NCBI GenBank assembly: GCA_963930655.1
Contig: OZ005615.1
Location: 13,472,001-13,536,000 of the forward strand
Source: Myrica gale
Lineage: Eukaryota > Streptophyta > Magnoliopsida > Fagales > Myricaceae
Reading direction: 5' to 3'
DNA: 64,000 nucleotides
The stretch's first letter is position 1. The number at the start of each line of letters is the position of its first letter. The notes under the pieces are model-generated. The model was given only the letters and a program-made list of their open reading frames with translations, made no database searches and was not told the DNA's origin. Position numbers and translations under genes: made by a program. Below are positions 46,784 through 61,160 of the stretch, piece by piece.

Positions 46784-49700
46784 ATGGACTCCTCCATCTC
46801 TAGCTCCGCTTCCGTTGCCAGTATCAAGTTCAACCGCCTGCGCTTCGATCCCAAGAACCCTTCCTCTACCGCCAATAACCACAGCCCCCGCAGCTTCTCC
46901 ACCTCCTCTCCGACCTGCAGAGACCCCGGTAATGGCTACATGGGAAATTTGATCAACACTGAGCCCAAGATCGTCACCGGCCCTACTGGTTACGTTCTTG
47001 AGGATGTTCCGCACTTGACGGATTACCTACCCGACCTCCCTGTAACTCTCTCTCTTTCTTTCTACCTTTCTATCTTTCTATCTCTCTGTTTCTCTGTGTG
47101 TGTAAGAGTCTGTTTCGCTGTTGAAAGTAAAGGAAAATTTGTACCCACTCTGCATGCGATTGTCAGTCTCTATGTCTCATAAGGAGATTTTCCATCACTC
47201 TGTTAGAAGGTAACTGCAGTAACTAATAAGCTTCCCCTGTCATTGATTTTTTTTTTTTGGAAACAAAAGAACTCAACTTCGCAGAGAAAATTTAGTATAT
47301 AATAGTTGTTTGAGTTGATCTTTTCTTCTTTCTCTTACCATTAAAAAACCAAATCAAAGATTCAGTCAGCGACGATGTTTGGATAAGTTTCATCTCTCAG
47401 AATCGTCTAAAACTGTTTGCATTGACTGGAAATGCAGACATCTAATGAATTTCAAAGTCGGAAGCAAGCTTTCAGAGAGATTTTGCAATTTTTTTCCCAT
47501 TTAGTTTCATTTAATAAGTCTCGTGCATTATGTCTGGTGTCAAGAAACTAGAACGATGGAGAAATAGGTACATCTTAGTTGTCAGGGACAGGGTGAACAT
47601 AAGGCCCAAGGCTATAAAAACAGAGACACTGTAATAGTTGGGAAGAAGTATAAACCTCGATGGCTTTCCTAAATAGCAATTTCTTTTCAAAGGGTTTTAT
47701 TTTACGAAGGTGTGAGTAGGATATGAAGTCTACGTTTAGATTGCTTGTAATAGACCTGACTTCAGGGGGATCGTTTTATGTTGTCATGCAGACATATCCG
47801 AATCAATTACAAGACAATCCTGCCTATTCAGCTGTCAAGTAAGTTCATGTGCAAACAGTTTATTTTTCCTTCCATTGGATGGTTAACATATGCGCCAATG
47901 CTATGAACGAATCCCGCAATTAATTGGAGAATTCTTCTTGTTTGAACAGGCAGTACTTCGTTAATATGGATGATACTGTTGCCCAAAAGGTAACTACTGG
48001 CTGTTTTTTCCTATAAATATTACGTACAAGGGACTGAATTTGTAGTTGAAAGGCTTTGCTGAAATGTTTGTATACAATTTTCAACTAATTCTAATCTGTT
48101 TTGTATGTATAGATTGTCGTTGCGAAGGACGGTCCGAGAGGGACACATTTTCGCCGTTCAGGACCTCGTCAGAAGGTTTAATATTTTCACTTTTTAAAGT
48201 GATTTATTTCTAGTGGGTCCATGCTATTTCAGAATGGTGGCTCATGTTATTGAGTTTTCAGGTGTATTTTGAATCAGACGAAGTGCACGCCTGTATTGTA
48301 ACATGTGGTGGTCTATGCCCTGGTCTTAATACAGTGATCAGGGAAATAGTTTGCGGCTTACACCACATGTATGGTGTCCACAAAGTTCTTGGGATTGAGG
48401 TGAGCAGATGCGTCTGTCGTTACATTAAACCACATTCTAGGCTCTATTCGATGTTGGAAAATACAAGAGAAAAGAAAGAAGAATGTATGAAGAACTGAAA
48501 AGTCGGAACGAAAGAATTGGATGTTAAAAGAACTCATAATCAAATGGTATGAACTGAAGATATCTGTTTGTACATACAGGGAGGATACAGAGGCTTCTAT
48601 TCCCGCAATACAATTTCTCTGACACCAAAGGTGGCGAATGACATCCATAAACGTGGTGGCACCATCCTTGGGACATCACGAGGGGGCCATGATACCTCTA
48701 AAATTGTGGACAGCATTCAGGACCGGGGCATCAATCAGGTTAAATTGTCTGACATTTTCCTTCATAGATCTTAAATCTGCTTTTTGCAAACTCACACTGT
48801 CCCACACCGGGCTTCAAACTTATTACTGTTTTGTATTGTTTCAGGTTTACATAATTGGAGGAGATGGAACTCAGAAAGGAGCTTCTGTTATCTATGAGGT
48901 AATGCAGTTTAAAGTGGCAATGGCGCCGATCTGCAGTTTTTTTAAGACGCCTGAAATTATTTTCATCACCCGTCTTGAGAGTGAGAAATTACTGCCGGCC
49001 TTATAGTTTATTCACTTAAAGAGCACTGTATAATGCAGGAAATCAGAAGGCGTGGGCTTAAAGTTGCAGTGGCAGGAATTCCCAAGACAATTGACAATGA
49101 CATTGCGGTACTCGTCGAGCCATACTTGACTTCTGAAATCTGATAGTCACATACGCACCTTCTACGCAACACCTTGAGCCCTTGATCTGATATTGAATGT
49201 CCGCTATTGGATGGGTTTGCTCTTTCTGGTTCAGGTTATAGACAAGTCCTTTGGTTTTGACACTGCTGTGGAAGAGGCTCAACGAGCTATTAATGCAGCC
49301 CATGTTGAAGCAGAAAGCGTTGAGAATGGTATTGGTGTTGTCAAGTTAATGGGTCGCTTCAGTGGTAAGCTTCATACCTTGAACTGCTATGCAACACAGA
49401 AAAAGATGCGACTCCTGAAAAAAATGTTGGGTGGAGCTTGAACACGTGCTTTTATGTTCCTGTGAAATGAGTTTTTATATTTCTTCAAAACAAAAACAAA
49501 AAGAGAAGGGAAATAAGTTACAAAATCTATGATATTTTGTTGCAGGATTCATAGCAATGTACGCAACTCTTGCTAGCCGAGATGTGGACTGCTGCTTGAT
49601 TCCAGAGTCACCCTTTTATCTTGAAGGAGAAGGTGGACTCTATGAATTCGTCGAGAAAAGACTCAGAGAAAATGGGCACATGGTCATAGTGATAGCAGAA

Positions 49701-50615
49701 GGTGCAGGACAAGAGCTTCTTGCTGGCAAAAACGAGCGGGATGCTTCTGGAAATAAGCAACTCCAAGACGTGGGTCCATGGATATCTCAGAAGATTAAGG
49801 TATACATGCTAGCATATCGCTTTATACCTCTGCAACATACTCTTTTTTTCCCCTGATTACAGAAGAGCTTTTCCTTATATATCACGGTTTCTTTTTTGTT
49901 TCTGTAGGATCACTTCGCGAAAACGAAGAAGCTGCCTATAACTCTCAAGTACATTGGTTAGTTAGTTCATCGAAATCGTTTCTGCATGCGTATTGATTTG
50001 TTTCATTGAAGGAATCTGACCTAAACTATCTCACGCGAAATGGTGTACCGAAGATTTCTTACTGCTTTTCCTGCAGATCCCACTTACATGATCCGTGCTA
50101 TTCCAAGCAATGCATCTGATAACGTCTACTCCACCCTCCTTGCGCACAGTGTCGTTCATGGTGTAATGGCAGGGTTTACTGGTTTCATAGTAGGCCCCGT
50201 TAACGGAATACATGCTTACATACCATTCCACGTAGGTTCCTTGTTGATTTTAAACCAAATTTCTTATTTCCCTTCGGGTGGGAGAAACGTTGGTTATGAC
50301 ACGAGCTAACTGTAGCTGAAAGTGTTTGGTCCAATTTCATGTCGGCTTTTTTGCTAAAAGATGAATACCTCTTTGATTGTGCAGCGGGTAGTTGAGACAC
50401 GGAACCAAGTTGTGATAACTGACAGAATGTGGGCTAGGTTACTGGGTTCAACTAATCAGCCGAGCTTCTTGGACAGGCAGGACTTAATCGCGGACAAGAA
50501 AGAGGAAGCACCACAGACCCCATCAACAAATGGAGACGAGAAAGAGGAAGAGACATTAACCCCGTGGGTAAACGGGAACGGCCATTCAGCACAAACAGCG
50601 GCCGCGGCCAAGTGA
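46784..50615 (+). CDS. PFK: ATP-dependent 6-phosphofructokinase, plant type (13 exons, 548 aa)
   Basis: The enzyme phosphorylates fructose 6-phosphate with ATP, the committing step of glycolysis. Exons: 46784-47041, 47792-47838, 47950-47989, 48113-48175, 48262-48399, 48580-48738, 48845-48898, 49039-49107, 49235-49364, 49546-49799, 49908-49956, 50077-50231, 50385-50615. All introns are GT-AG and the joined frame is open. Motifs: [10 protein letters not shown] near the ATP site; GGDGT at 240-244, where Gly after Asp marks an ATP enzyme rather than a pyrophosphate one; PKTIDNDI at 268-275 with the catalytic Asp pair; then MGRFSGF and IAEGAGQE. The C-terminus is an acidic tail ending in AAAAK. 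There is no clear plastid transit peptide, so a cytosolic isoform of the PFK3 kind is likely. It is convergent with the RadA gene. Confidence 0.95.
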
Positions 50616-51379
50616 CTAGCAGTACATCCCAGTTTGAGCAGCTGCTTACATGGAGTTGTGTTTTTTTAATTTGTCGGTTTTCTCCAGCATGTTGATTCAT
50701 AAGGCACCGGTATATATACATACCTCGCTATTGATGAGGGGTGTGCTTGTTTACACAATACTTTCATAAGGACCACTGCTTACTATTCTGAACAGTAGTT
50801 GTGGTATTTTTATACGAGAATATAAGAGAATTTCTGAGCATTTCAAGCTTTCAGCAGATGTGTTTGAATGTGTCTCTGTTCCAGTACTCCATTGAAGAAA
50901 TAGTTATGGCACGCATACGCTGCATTACAATCGGTAAGCAAGCACCCTCAAAATAGACACATCCCAGATGGGGGGTTAATTATCTGCTAAATACACAACA
51001 GGAGATGTTTTTTTTTTTTCCATTTGGAAGTGTTGCTGTCACTCCAGTGTGTGAGTCACGCACAAGTTTATGTGTCAGCAACATATTTGGCAGTAAAGTA
51101 GCCCCAGGCCAGATACTTAAAATTCTGCAGAGAAGGTTCAAAAGACAGTATGGTCCGTGGTGTTAATATATCTACAAAAATGTTGATCTTCGACCAAGGG
51201 CTGATGTAGTAACGGAGCAAATCAAATCATATGAAGGACAACCCAAAGTAATCAATTAGGGATTAAAATAAAAAGGGATCCTATACACATTTTGATGCCA
51301 TTGTTGTAGTATCATTTTAAATATAACATTTACAAGCCTAAGATATAAAGAACGAGTGAGATTGACCGACAGCATCAGG
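50616..51379. other. Convergent spacer between PFK and RadA genes
   Basis: Holds the 3' untranslated regions of both genes. No clear extra gene or transposon was seen. A short T run is at about 51008. Confidence 0.5.
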
Positions 51380-54300
51380 TCAGTGTGCCCTGAAAACGGT
51401 GTTGATAATCTCTTTCAGATTCCTGCAGCCTACGATTTTCATTCCCACAAAACCTTGAGCTTCTAAAGATTTCTCAGCTGATTTAGGAACAATACACATT
51501 TTATACCCCAGTTTTGCCACTGTGTTTACCCTTTTTTCCATTCTAGGTACCTAAAATATTGAAATAAAGAAGTTCAGAGAATGATAAATTCCTTCAAAAG
51601 TACAAAGAATTAATAAACAAGCAAAAAAGGACTCTAGAAACAACTGATAAGACAAGGTAAATCTGTAGACTTTGACCTCACATAAATCAAGGGAATTCTA
51701 AACACCAATCAACACTGTTCTGGAATGTTTGTTAGTGTCCAAGCTCGGGATTAGTTCCTTTGCCTAGATCCAGGCTTTTACTATAGAGGGTTCCTTGGGC
51801 TTCACCGCAGTTTCTCATTTCAGTAAATCAGGCTCACCAAGCTTGTCATACATTTGGCAATCGGACCCTGTAGAGGGCCTTAGCCTTACTAGTTGATAGA
51901 GTCCAAACTCCAATAAGGTCTAGACAAGGAGCTTGATAACTCGTGTAGCTCACCAAGCTTGTCATACATTTGGCAATCGGACCCTGTAGAGGGCCTTAGC
52001 CTTACTAGTTGATATAGTCCAAACTCCAATAAGGTCTAGACAAGGAGCTTGATAACTCGTGTACTTTGTGGATAGGCCATTTATGAATAAAAGAAATATA
52101 AGCACCAAAAGCAACATCCTCACAAATGGAAAAAAATGCAGCTGCCATAACTGGAAAAGAGAGCAAAGAAATGACATCAAACTAGCCCTTGACAGAGATC
52201 ACACTTCTGGAATGTTGTGACAGGAATTCAGTGGGATTTTATACCCTATTAGAGGAATTATGATACCAATAGCAAGGAACATATGCTTACCATTCGAAGC
52301 TCACCACCAAGGCCAACTTCACCAATGAATGCAACGCCATTGGGAATAGGAAACTCCAAGAAACTGTCAGGCAGAAAACAGAGAACCCCATGAAACATAT
52401 CAAAATACACATCAGGCATGCGGAAATTGCTAAGAAAATTATCAGAAAACCGCTTCCTTGAACGGGAAGGTACAAGTTATAACAGTTGTAGAAAAGTAAT
52501 GAGCTGAACTTGATCGTAAAACACATGCCTGCTGCAAATTGCTGCTGCAACAGCAAGATCCCCAGCAGTCTCGGCCAGTGTCACCCCACTAACAACATTC
52601 AAAAAGATTGCCTATTGTAAAAGGATCCAACACCCCATAGAATTAGAGGGGCAAATAAATGAACACAAGCACCATCCAACAATACAAATCTAGCAATTGA
52701 AATAGTAAAACTTAAGTAGCACTGGGTTTATAACATACTAACCAAAAAGCTAAGTGTTCTGATACTCCTGGCTATCTAGAATCTTATAATTAGTTTGAGT
52801 GTACAGTAATTAAATTGGCTTTTTTACTTGAGTCATATATAAAACTCATCAACTACAAAAAAATCTCACTTGGTGATTTCAATGTCATTAATTTATAAGA
52901 TGAATTTAAATTTATAGCAATTAGAACTAAATGAAGCTATTCCAGAGGCACAACAAAGTCCTCATGAATCCTGTGTCCCATATCCTATTCAACCTCCATT
53001 ACGTGTGATTGATCTAGCATACCGCCATATTAAAATATGATGCGCAAAATTCAACACTGGACCAATAACAAGCTTGTTGAAGAATCTTCCATGTCCCCCT
53101 ACTAAATGCACTACAATCATACGTTGTGCTGCCCTCATCTTGCTTCATGAAGCTTAGGAAATAGTTCTGCACTAATTTTATTCAATAAATCATGATAATT
53201 TTCCCTCATTTCCATCTCTCAGGAACAGTCTAAGAAGTTTCCACTTATTTTCCAACTTGAAAACCACACTCTTGAAAGAATTTCCAAACATTATGATATT
53301 ATATGGCAGAAAACACAACCGTAAGCCACATAAATACAGAGAAGGAAACTGTATTGGGAAGCATAACTGCTATGGAAAAATCAACTTACATTTTCTTGAA
53401 GCTTTAGACCAGCTTGCTTTGAAAGAACCTACAGTTTAAGAGATTCAAGATGGTCACTTCACACTGGTGGACCATTTCAAGCACATCTTTGATGTGTACA
53501 GCTACGAATAAAACGTCAGCTTGATAACTTTGCCCTACCCATCAAGAATAGTGACAGAAATGATAAAGAAACAAAAATAAATGACATATCAAATGAGCCT
53601 CACTGTCAGGATGCTGCAAAGTAAGAAATAACTAACTCTTATTCAAATTTTATGAATTCAAACAAAGAGCTATCTTACAGGTGAGGAGAGAGCTTATTTC
53701 TCAGATTCAGTGTGATGGAAGCCCTTAACACCCAGAAGTAGGGCTCTTTTGTTTCTCTCCCCAATACCATTACTTAACGGGAAAATTAAGGTTATGTCTG
53801 ATTTTATTCGAAGACATTCTGTGAAAAAGATGTGTTGTACCACCATTTTTCTTCTTCAATTTGTCAAATTAAAAAACCTACCATGCTAAAATCACAATCT
53901 CATAAAAGCTCAACAATCGCTAGAGAGAAGGAAAGACATCCCACTTTATGGTTCCTAGTTAACTGACTTGATCTTATAAACAAATCAAAGGTTGGTCTCC
54001 CAATTGCTAAGTGCAACTAATACATTTGATGCAATCACTGCGATAGAAAGACAAATCAGAACATGTAGCATTAGCGTCATGAGACTAACAAAGCAGGACA
54101 ACAATAACATTTGGAAACAATAAATTGATAAGGTGGGTTTGAGAACACCCTGACATGGCAAAAAATAATTTATTCTAATTACTTATATGGGGAAATTTTG
54201 TATAGGAAAGAAGTATTGAGGATTGCATACCAATGATTGCATGAGCATGATATTGTAAGAGAACTTCCATGTATTACTTACAGCGATAATCATGTCAGCT

Positions 54301-57300
54301 CTGCTTGCTTGAATGCCATTAAATTGCCTTGAACCTGTCAAACCAGATGCACATAATGCCTACACAGAAATTCAAAAGTCAATATGTTCTTTATACAAGA
54401 AAATGAGACGTCAAGTAATTAGGAGTCAGGAAAGGTGGGAAGAAAATTTGCTCTTCATTTACTTAAGACACTTGGAAATATACATCAGAAGCTCTTGGAA
54501 ATAGTCATTCACATCCTCGGGGTTCACTAAGAGCATCATCAACTTGTTTAGTATTTGAAAGAACATGGTTGCTCCAAGGTTTAATCCTGATATGGATTCA
54601 AAACTCCTGGTTCAGGAGGAATGTAAACCGAAAACCTTTATGCCATAATTGTCCCTACCCAAAGGCATATCTATAGTAAAGAGAGAATCACACTTAACCC
54701 TCCCTCTGCTATCACCCTTTTCTCCAAGATTTTTAGTGTTACAATGGACGGAAAGTAACTGAAATAACTTGCATGTGCCATTTTTCAACTTGTTATACTC
54801 TGATTGCCCTTCTGGGGATGATTCCCCTTTCTGTTATGTTTTCCTTTACGTTGTGGATTTTTTCAAAAGGCTGACATATGGACTTCATGATCCTGACTTG
54901 TGTATAACATTTTAGTGGTAAATGTTTAGCAGGAATCATGCTGCAGTTTCTGTTTGAGCTACATTTGGCTAAAAAAGTTCTGGTGATTTGATATAACTTT
55001 GACATTGTTAGTCTAGAGACAAGCACAACAAAACTGACTTTCTCAGTGCAATTATCGATCTACATCATTAGCCTTACCTGACTCCACAAATCTATTTCAT
55101 TAACGTTGCGTGATAGATTAACAAGCTCCACAAAAAGAGTTCCTCAGTTCAATTATCAATCCATCTCATTAGCCTTACCAGACTTGTCAAATCTAAATCA
55201 GTAGCCTCACCTGACTTCTCAAAAGCAGGAAATGTTGTATTCCCATAATAGGCAGAAAGTAGAGGAATTCAAATCTAGGATGCAAGAAAGAATTAAAAAG
55301 AAATACAAAAACTATGAAGCAGCTACCTGAATTTCAATGAGGAAAGCTCGAGATCCATCAATAATTACAGCAACAGCTAGTCCAGCTAAGAACTCTGAAT
55401 CTGAGCACTGCTCGCTCAAAAACATCTCACTGGGGTTCAAAACAGCTTGCAGCCCAGATTGTGACATTTCAAAGACTCCTAGCTGACAGTGAGAATTAAC
55501 TGTCAGCACACTGAAGAAAACACTTTCCTGTTGTTTTATTTACTGAGGGGAAGGAAATTTGAATTATGTAAACCTTCCCATTCACTTTGAAGCCCATATT
55601 TTCAAGCACTTCATGGGTTAGAAAAAAGCATAATTTCCACAGAATAATATCATCACACCAGAAAGACACCAGAAAAAAGGGCAGAAATAGCTTATTCTCC
55701 ACTTGGACTTGCTCAAGCTCCGAAAGAATTGCATTTAAAAAAAAATTCATTGTTTATCCACTTCCAAACTATTAATTTTCCTTAACTGAAAACACTAGAT
55801 GATGGGTATGACCATTACGTTAATGCTTGATGGTTCTTCATGCATATACTTAGTGCCATGCAACTAAAGCAGTCAAATTGGAACTTAAAACACCGGGAAT
55901 CTTACAAAAGTACACTGATGTAGGATACATATAGCAAGTAGGATGAAGCAATAGTATCTACCGACAAAGTACCTCATCAGAGGATCCAAAACGATTCTTC
56001 ACAGATCGAAGCAAGCGATGTGATGAGCACTTATCCCCCTAGACATTTATAAGATATCAGCGATCTATTTCTGGCATCATGACTATAGTATCACATTCAT
56101 TGTAGACAGAAGCCCCATAGCATAGTGCAATCCATGTGTTCAAGATATATACACAAATCAAAAAGCTGAGAATCAGATAAAATCCCAGATTCATTCCAAT
56201 GCAAGGAATATCTTATGTCCAGCTAGCTAATTTGACAAAAGTATTGGCTAACATATATGCATGGCTTTGAATTAATATGTGCAAGACAAAAGGATCCAGT
56301 ATAAGACTACATCGTTGACAAAAGAAGACTAACAAGGCAGACTACAATGTGACCAAATACATGCTTCACCAACTACCCATGAAAGGAAAAGGCAACAAGG
56401 TACCAACTTCCATATATAAAACAACATCAACAATGTGCTCCAAGATGCGAGGCCCTGCTATATCTCCCGATTTTGTTACGTGTCCAGTCTGAAACACACA
56501 AAAAAGAAGAGTGGAATTACAGAGCATGAGCATAACTCAATTGTCATGGAACTTAAAAACTGAACAAATTAGTAGTGTTTGAAGAAAGGTCATCGTCTAC
56601 TAATACATTATTACCAACTGATCATACAGAAAAGAAGTTAAAGCAAGAATGCTTGTGTAAAGAAAGACAAAAAAAAAAGAACAAATTAAAAATAGAGCAC
56701 CCCCTTCTTCAGTGATTCTATGCTGGCAAAAAGCAACTTAAAAGATTTAACAGAAAACATTAGACAAGCGTGCTTTTAAGCAGATGTGTAGACAGTAGTA
56801 TGAATTACTATGAATGCCAAGAGCTAAGTATTGGTTCCCTTTCATATTTTAAGGACCAAAGGGGCAGATAGTGGGAAATATATAGAATCTAACAGCATTA
56901 ACTGAAAGAAATCCAGTTTTCAGCAATATAAAATGAAGTAATGGAATTGGAGGCAGTTATACAGAGGATGGAACAGATTTGGACAAATTATGCTCACCAA
57001 AAGAATAGGGATATTAGTCTTCTTTACAAAACATAGCAACGCTGCTGTGCATTCCTTCACCTGTCATGGATTGAAGCAATATCAGCACCCAGCAAATGTA
57101 CTGTGCGGAAACCAAATACAACAGGATGACAAACATTTACACTTAATGCAACTTAAAAGATTGTTCTGGTACAAAGTGAGCTTTTATGTCCACAAACTGA
57201 GAAAAGATGCAATATAAAAGACACCATCCTAGATATAGAACCTTTTGAGTTGTGAAAAACCTAAATGATGCTTATAAAAAAAAATTACGAGCGAGTTCAT

Positions 57301-60300
57301 TGGCAAAGCAATAATACTTTTGGATGTACGTGCCTACTAGACACATACAAAAACATAACCAAGCAGACCTAACATATTCAGACAAATTTTGGTGGGAAGC
57401 AGCCCATAAAGGTCAAACATCTTCATCTAATATATTTTTTCGTCTGAAATATTAACCTGCGAGATCCCTCCAGCACTTCCAGTCACTCCTTGTAAGTAAA
57501 CTGTTTGAATGGAATCAACAATTAGAACCCGAGGGGAGAGAGGCTGAATTTTGTCTAATATGTCCTGAAAGAAGGAAAAATCACCAATTATTTCGGATAA
57601 ATATCCATTGAAGTTCCAGATCTGGACACCACTACTTAGATTGAAAAAGAATTTGACAAGCATTTACTAGTAGTTTCCAAGCATAACATAGTAGGCATAG
57701 ATCACCATATATTGCAACATGAGTATCTAATGTGCATTAGTGTCTTCTTCAAAGATCCATCCAGTATTCACAACAGTGTCTACTGGACTTTCTAATTCTT
57801 TTCTTCTTTTCTCGGCAACATGATGCTGATATCTTCTGTAGTATTTCACCATATGAAATATCCAACAACATAGAATTCGACACATAAAATAAAAGAGGGA
57901 TCTGAAATACCATTGCTGATAAGAGTAAAAAATACAAACTATCATAGAAGTTAGAGCAAAAGAACCCAGAGACACAAGACCCCAGACAACTAAGCGCAAC
58001 ATGTGACTGAGAAATATTGTACGAAGATTATTTTCAGCAAAGTCATGATTCAAATCAGGATTGAGTAAAAAATGGTTAAATCAAAGTGAGAGAAATGTGA
58101 TAAGCAGAAATGAATACTGACGAATAAAAACTGTTAAGTTCAGAAACATGTACCTCAATATCAGTGGCAGAATATAAGAAAAGATCATCTGCACCGATCT
58201 TCATTCGGTCAGCTCTGTTTCCAATTTGCTCAACACTCTGCCACAAGGAAGAAACAATAGTTATTCACTCACAAGCTACATAGTAGGGTTAAGGGAGTGA
58301 ATGGTGTCCGTAAAAACATAGTGAACAGTAATTAGAAGATATCTTTCAAGAGTCTACACAATAGGGAAACAAATGAACAATAAGATAAGTTAAGTTCTAT
58401 TTATAGGTGTTTTCAAAATTCCCTCTTTACCCTATGCCAATAGGAAGAAAATCTATCCCTTGGCACCCCCCCCCCCCAAAAAAAAATTGAAAAATCCCCT
58501 CTCAAATAAAACAGCCTTTAGCCTCCTAAAGATTGGAAATACACATTTTTTCCTTGAATATTTAACAATAACCCATAATTCTTATTTTTTTGAAATCTGA
58601 AAAGCAAATTTAAATAGGATTAAATTCAAGATTCAGCTCCAATCTTAAAAAAAAAATGAGAATTTTTGTTAAGATTCTAAGTTTGGAATTTTAAAAAGTT
58701 CCAAAGTTAAAACCTAATATAACAATAAGAAAATAAATTATTATAATATTCATTGGGCCCCCAAAAGATAAATTTCTAGCTCCACCACTGGGTGTTCTGT
58801 TTTATTACATAATTTTGGTGAAAATATTTTTTTGCCCAGTTCTAGTTTAATCAGATCAAACTTATGGTCTAATTTATACACCATTTACTTGGAGAATAGG
58901 TCTTAGAATGCTTTCTATTTCATGAGCTTTACAAAATCCTAACAAAAAGTAGGAACCAGAAAACTACCTCTTCACCCGAAACATACACAACTGGCGCTGG
59001 TTGACCAATATCTCCCGCGATTAATGCAGCAATCTTCCAAGCAGAAGTAAGAAGCAGCATTAGAATCGAAATGCTAACAATGAAAAGATAACTACAAGTA
59101 AAACCCATTTAATAGAAAAGCCAGGTATCTTTGAAAAATTTTGTTTGATAAGTAGGTATCTTTGAAAATTTAACCCAGCAATGCAAAACAATATATACAA
59201 AATTTGATCCTATAACAACCTGCAACAACAGCGTGCTTTTTCCAACACCAGGATCACCACCAACTAAAACCAAAGAACCTTAAAATCCACAAAAAGAAAA
59301 CGACAATAAGATAAGCAGTGAACTGTCTATTTCACAAGGAGCTAGAAGTTGAAAGTAAAAGCTGAAATTATCTAACACACTCGACCAATGCCATAGTTTA
59401 TCAAAGACCAGAAAATAGCACATCAGGATTCAGTTTTGAACTAAATAACTAAGGCACAAGCTTGTGTATAAACTGTTCCTCTAAACATAATGTCGAAATG
59501 TGAAGCAATAACCTAGGTTTGCGAAAAACAATAATGGAAGGTAAATAGAACCAAACCTGGCACGAGACCACCACCGAGCACCCGAGAGACTTCATCTCCG
59601 AAGGGTCCATACCTGAATATCAAACACAATAACGAAATCATATATCTTTAATGAAATATATGCTCCCCCATCCATCACCAAGAACATTATTACAGAAAGA
59701 AAGAGAGAAATTTCTCTTAGATAACCCAATAATAATGGAAATAATGCAGAAAAGCTTCCAATGAAGTTGATTGATCCCCTGGTTCTCTCTGATTAAAACA
59801 AAAACCTCCTCTTCCTCAACTTTCTCTCAATTTAAACTTCAAGCTTTCTCAGGAAATGGAATGGTCTCTTAGCAACCAAACAGAGCTTACAATGGAATTC
59901 GCCACTCCAACTGATTAATCCCTCGGTTCACATCAGTCAACCGCAACGGCCGCCCCTCTCGGGCCTGCTGTGGGAGCCACGGCCGCGAGGCAGCCTCCGA
60001 AACCGAAGCCTCGGACACACCTTCAGAAAACCGCTTAACCGTGCCGACTGCGTTGCATTCGCGGCACGAACCCCACCACTGCCCATCGGAGTGCCCGCAC
60101 TCGGTGCATACCCAGGAAACTTTTCCCTTCCCTTTCTTCTTATTACGCACTATGTCCCCAGCCCCGACATGGCCATAAATAGACCAACCACGAGGGTTAG
60201 TTTCACTGGTAGGTTCGGAAGCGCTCAGGCTACTGGACTGTTCGTGTTCGGAGCGGCCCAGGCTAAAAGTGAAGTGGAGGTAGCGGGAGAATCGGGGATC

Positions 60301-60369
60301 TGAAATGGATTTCGGAATGGAAGGATTGAAGAGGTGCTTGTGGAGGTAGAAGATTCTTAGAGCCCTCAT
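51380..60369 (-). CDS. RADA: RadA/Sms-type organellar DNA repair protein (15 exons, 553 aa)
   Basis: RadA is a RecA-like hexameric ATPase that drives branch migration in recombination. The plant form works in mitochondria and plastids. Exons (minus): 59891-60369, 59557-59612, 59220-59278, 58968-59033, 58154-58237, 57457-57564, 56998-57060, 56408-56488, 55973-56038, 55327-55482, 54282-54359, 53390-53428, 52529-52611, 52291-52363, 51380-51550. The frame stays open through all joins. Features: an N-terminal targeting-like stretch; a zinc finger with Cys 88, 91, 102, 105; Walker [11 protein letters not shown] at 185-194; Walker B VLIVD near 261-265; the RadA-specific KNRFG at 346-350; a Lon-like C-terminal domain with [11 protein letters not shown] and [10 protein letters not shown]. 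Intron 13 has a GC donor (CAG|GCATGT) with an AG acceptor; no GT site nearby restores the frame. Its start and end are typical. Confidence 0.95.
51832..52063. repeat. 116 bp exact tandem duplication in RadA intron 14
   Basis: Units 51832-51947 and 51948-52063 start GCTCACCAAGCTTGTCATAC and differ by one base (GATAGAGTCC against GATATAGTCC). It lies in the intron before the last exon. The near-identity means a recent duplication, or an assembly artefact. Confidence 0.9.
58455..58790. mobile_element. Degenerate hAT relic in RadA intron
   Basis: The right end reads inward as CAGTGGTGGAGCTAG, close to the CAGTGGCGGAGC hAT terminus. The left end is lost, but a 12-base poly-C run followed by an A run (58466 onward) resembles the subterminal C/A block of that family. 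It lies in the intron between exons 4 and 5. Confidence 0.5.
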
Positions 60370-60744
60370 TTCCTAGTCTTGCACATGACAGAGAAATAGA
60401 GACTAGAGAGTGACTGTGCTTTCCCCTGCTGCTTCTTTGGGAAGGGTTTTAGTTGCAACACGAGAAACCGCGAAGTTCAAAACAGTGAACGTTTTCCTTT
60501 TTGTTTTTTTCTCGGTCAGTCAAAAGGCATGGTCGACTATATGCCCCATAAATATGACTCACTCATACGTATCAGCCACCCAAACCAATAGCTTCCAAGT
60601 AATTAGAAGAGTATCGCATAGCACTTCTAGGAGCAACTCTATTTCTGATTCTAACCAGAAATTGATAATTCAGATATTTTAATTCGCATGTATTAATTGG
60701 AACAAATATATATGTTTAATATCTATAAAATATTAACTAAATAT
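60370..60744 (-). promoter_or_regulatory. RadA upstream region
   Basis: Non-coding DNA 5' of the RadA start on the minus strand. No clear TATA box was identified. Short plus-strand frames here have no similarity. Confidence 0.3.
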
Positions 60745-61160
60745 ACTTTACATCCTCCAAATATAGAATTCTCGCACTTTACACTTTTCAATCATAGAGA
60801 GTTCTTAATATTTTGTACCTTTCAATTATATGAGTCTTTAATACTTTGCATCTTAATCTATTATTTTATTATATTTAACTTACTAACTATTGATTTTATA
60901 CGCTTTGCATATTCTGTTAAATTTTTTAGTTAATTTAGATGAAAATGATTTTTTGGTGTGCAAAATTACATTTTTGTTCCCATAATTTTTTTGACACTGT
61001 TTTATGAGAGTAAATTCGTAATTTTAAAGTTAAAAAATAAATTTTAAATTGAAGAAATTTTTTAAATAAAGGTCAAAGTTTCTAAAATCAAATAAATATA
61101 ATGTGATAAAAATAATGGATCGTAGTGAAAAGTATTAATATCCCATAATTAAAAGTGGTT
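60745..61160. mobile_element. Decayed relative of the 23939-24325 Mutator-like MITE
   Basis: Shared elements include TAAATATACTTTACATCCTCCAAA at the left, CTAACTATTGATTTTATACGC, and a stretch on DNA like TTCATGCCCA/TTTTGTTCCCATAA. The segment is longer and more diverged, and its right end is unclear. Confidence 0.5.

Noticed and set aside
46700..47182. Separate 160-codon gene
   Set aside because: The frame is PFK exon 1 read from an upstream ATG and through the intron donor. The true start is 46784 with a donor at 47042.
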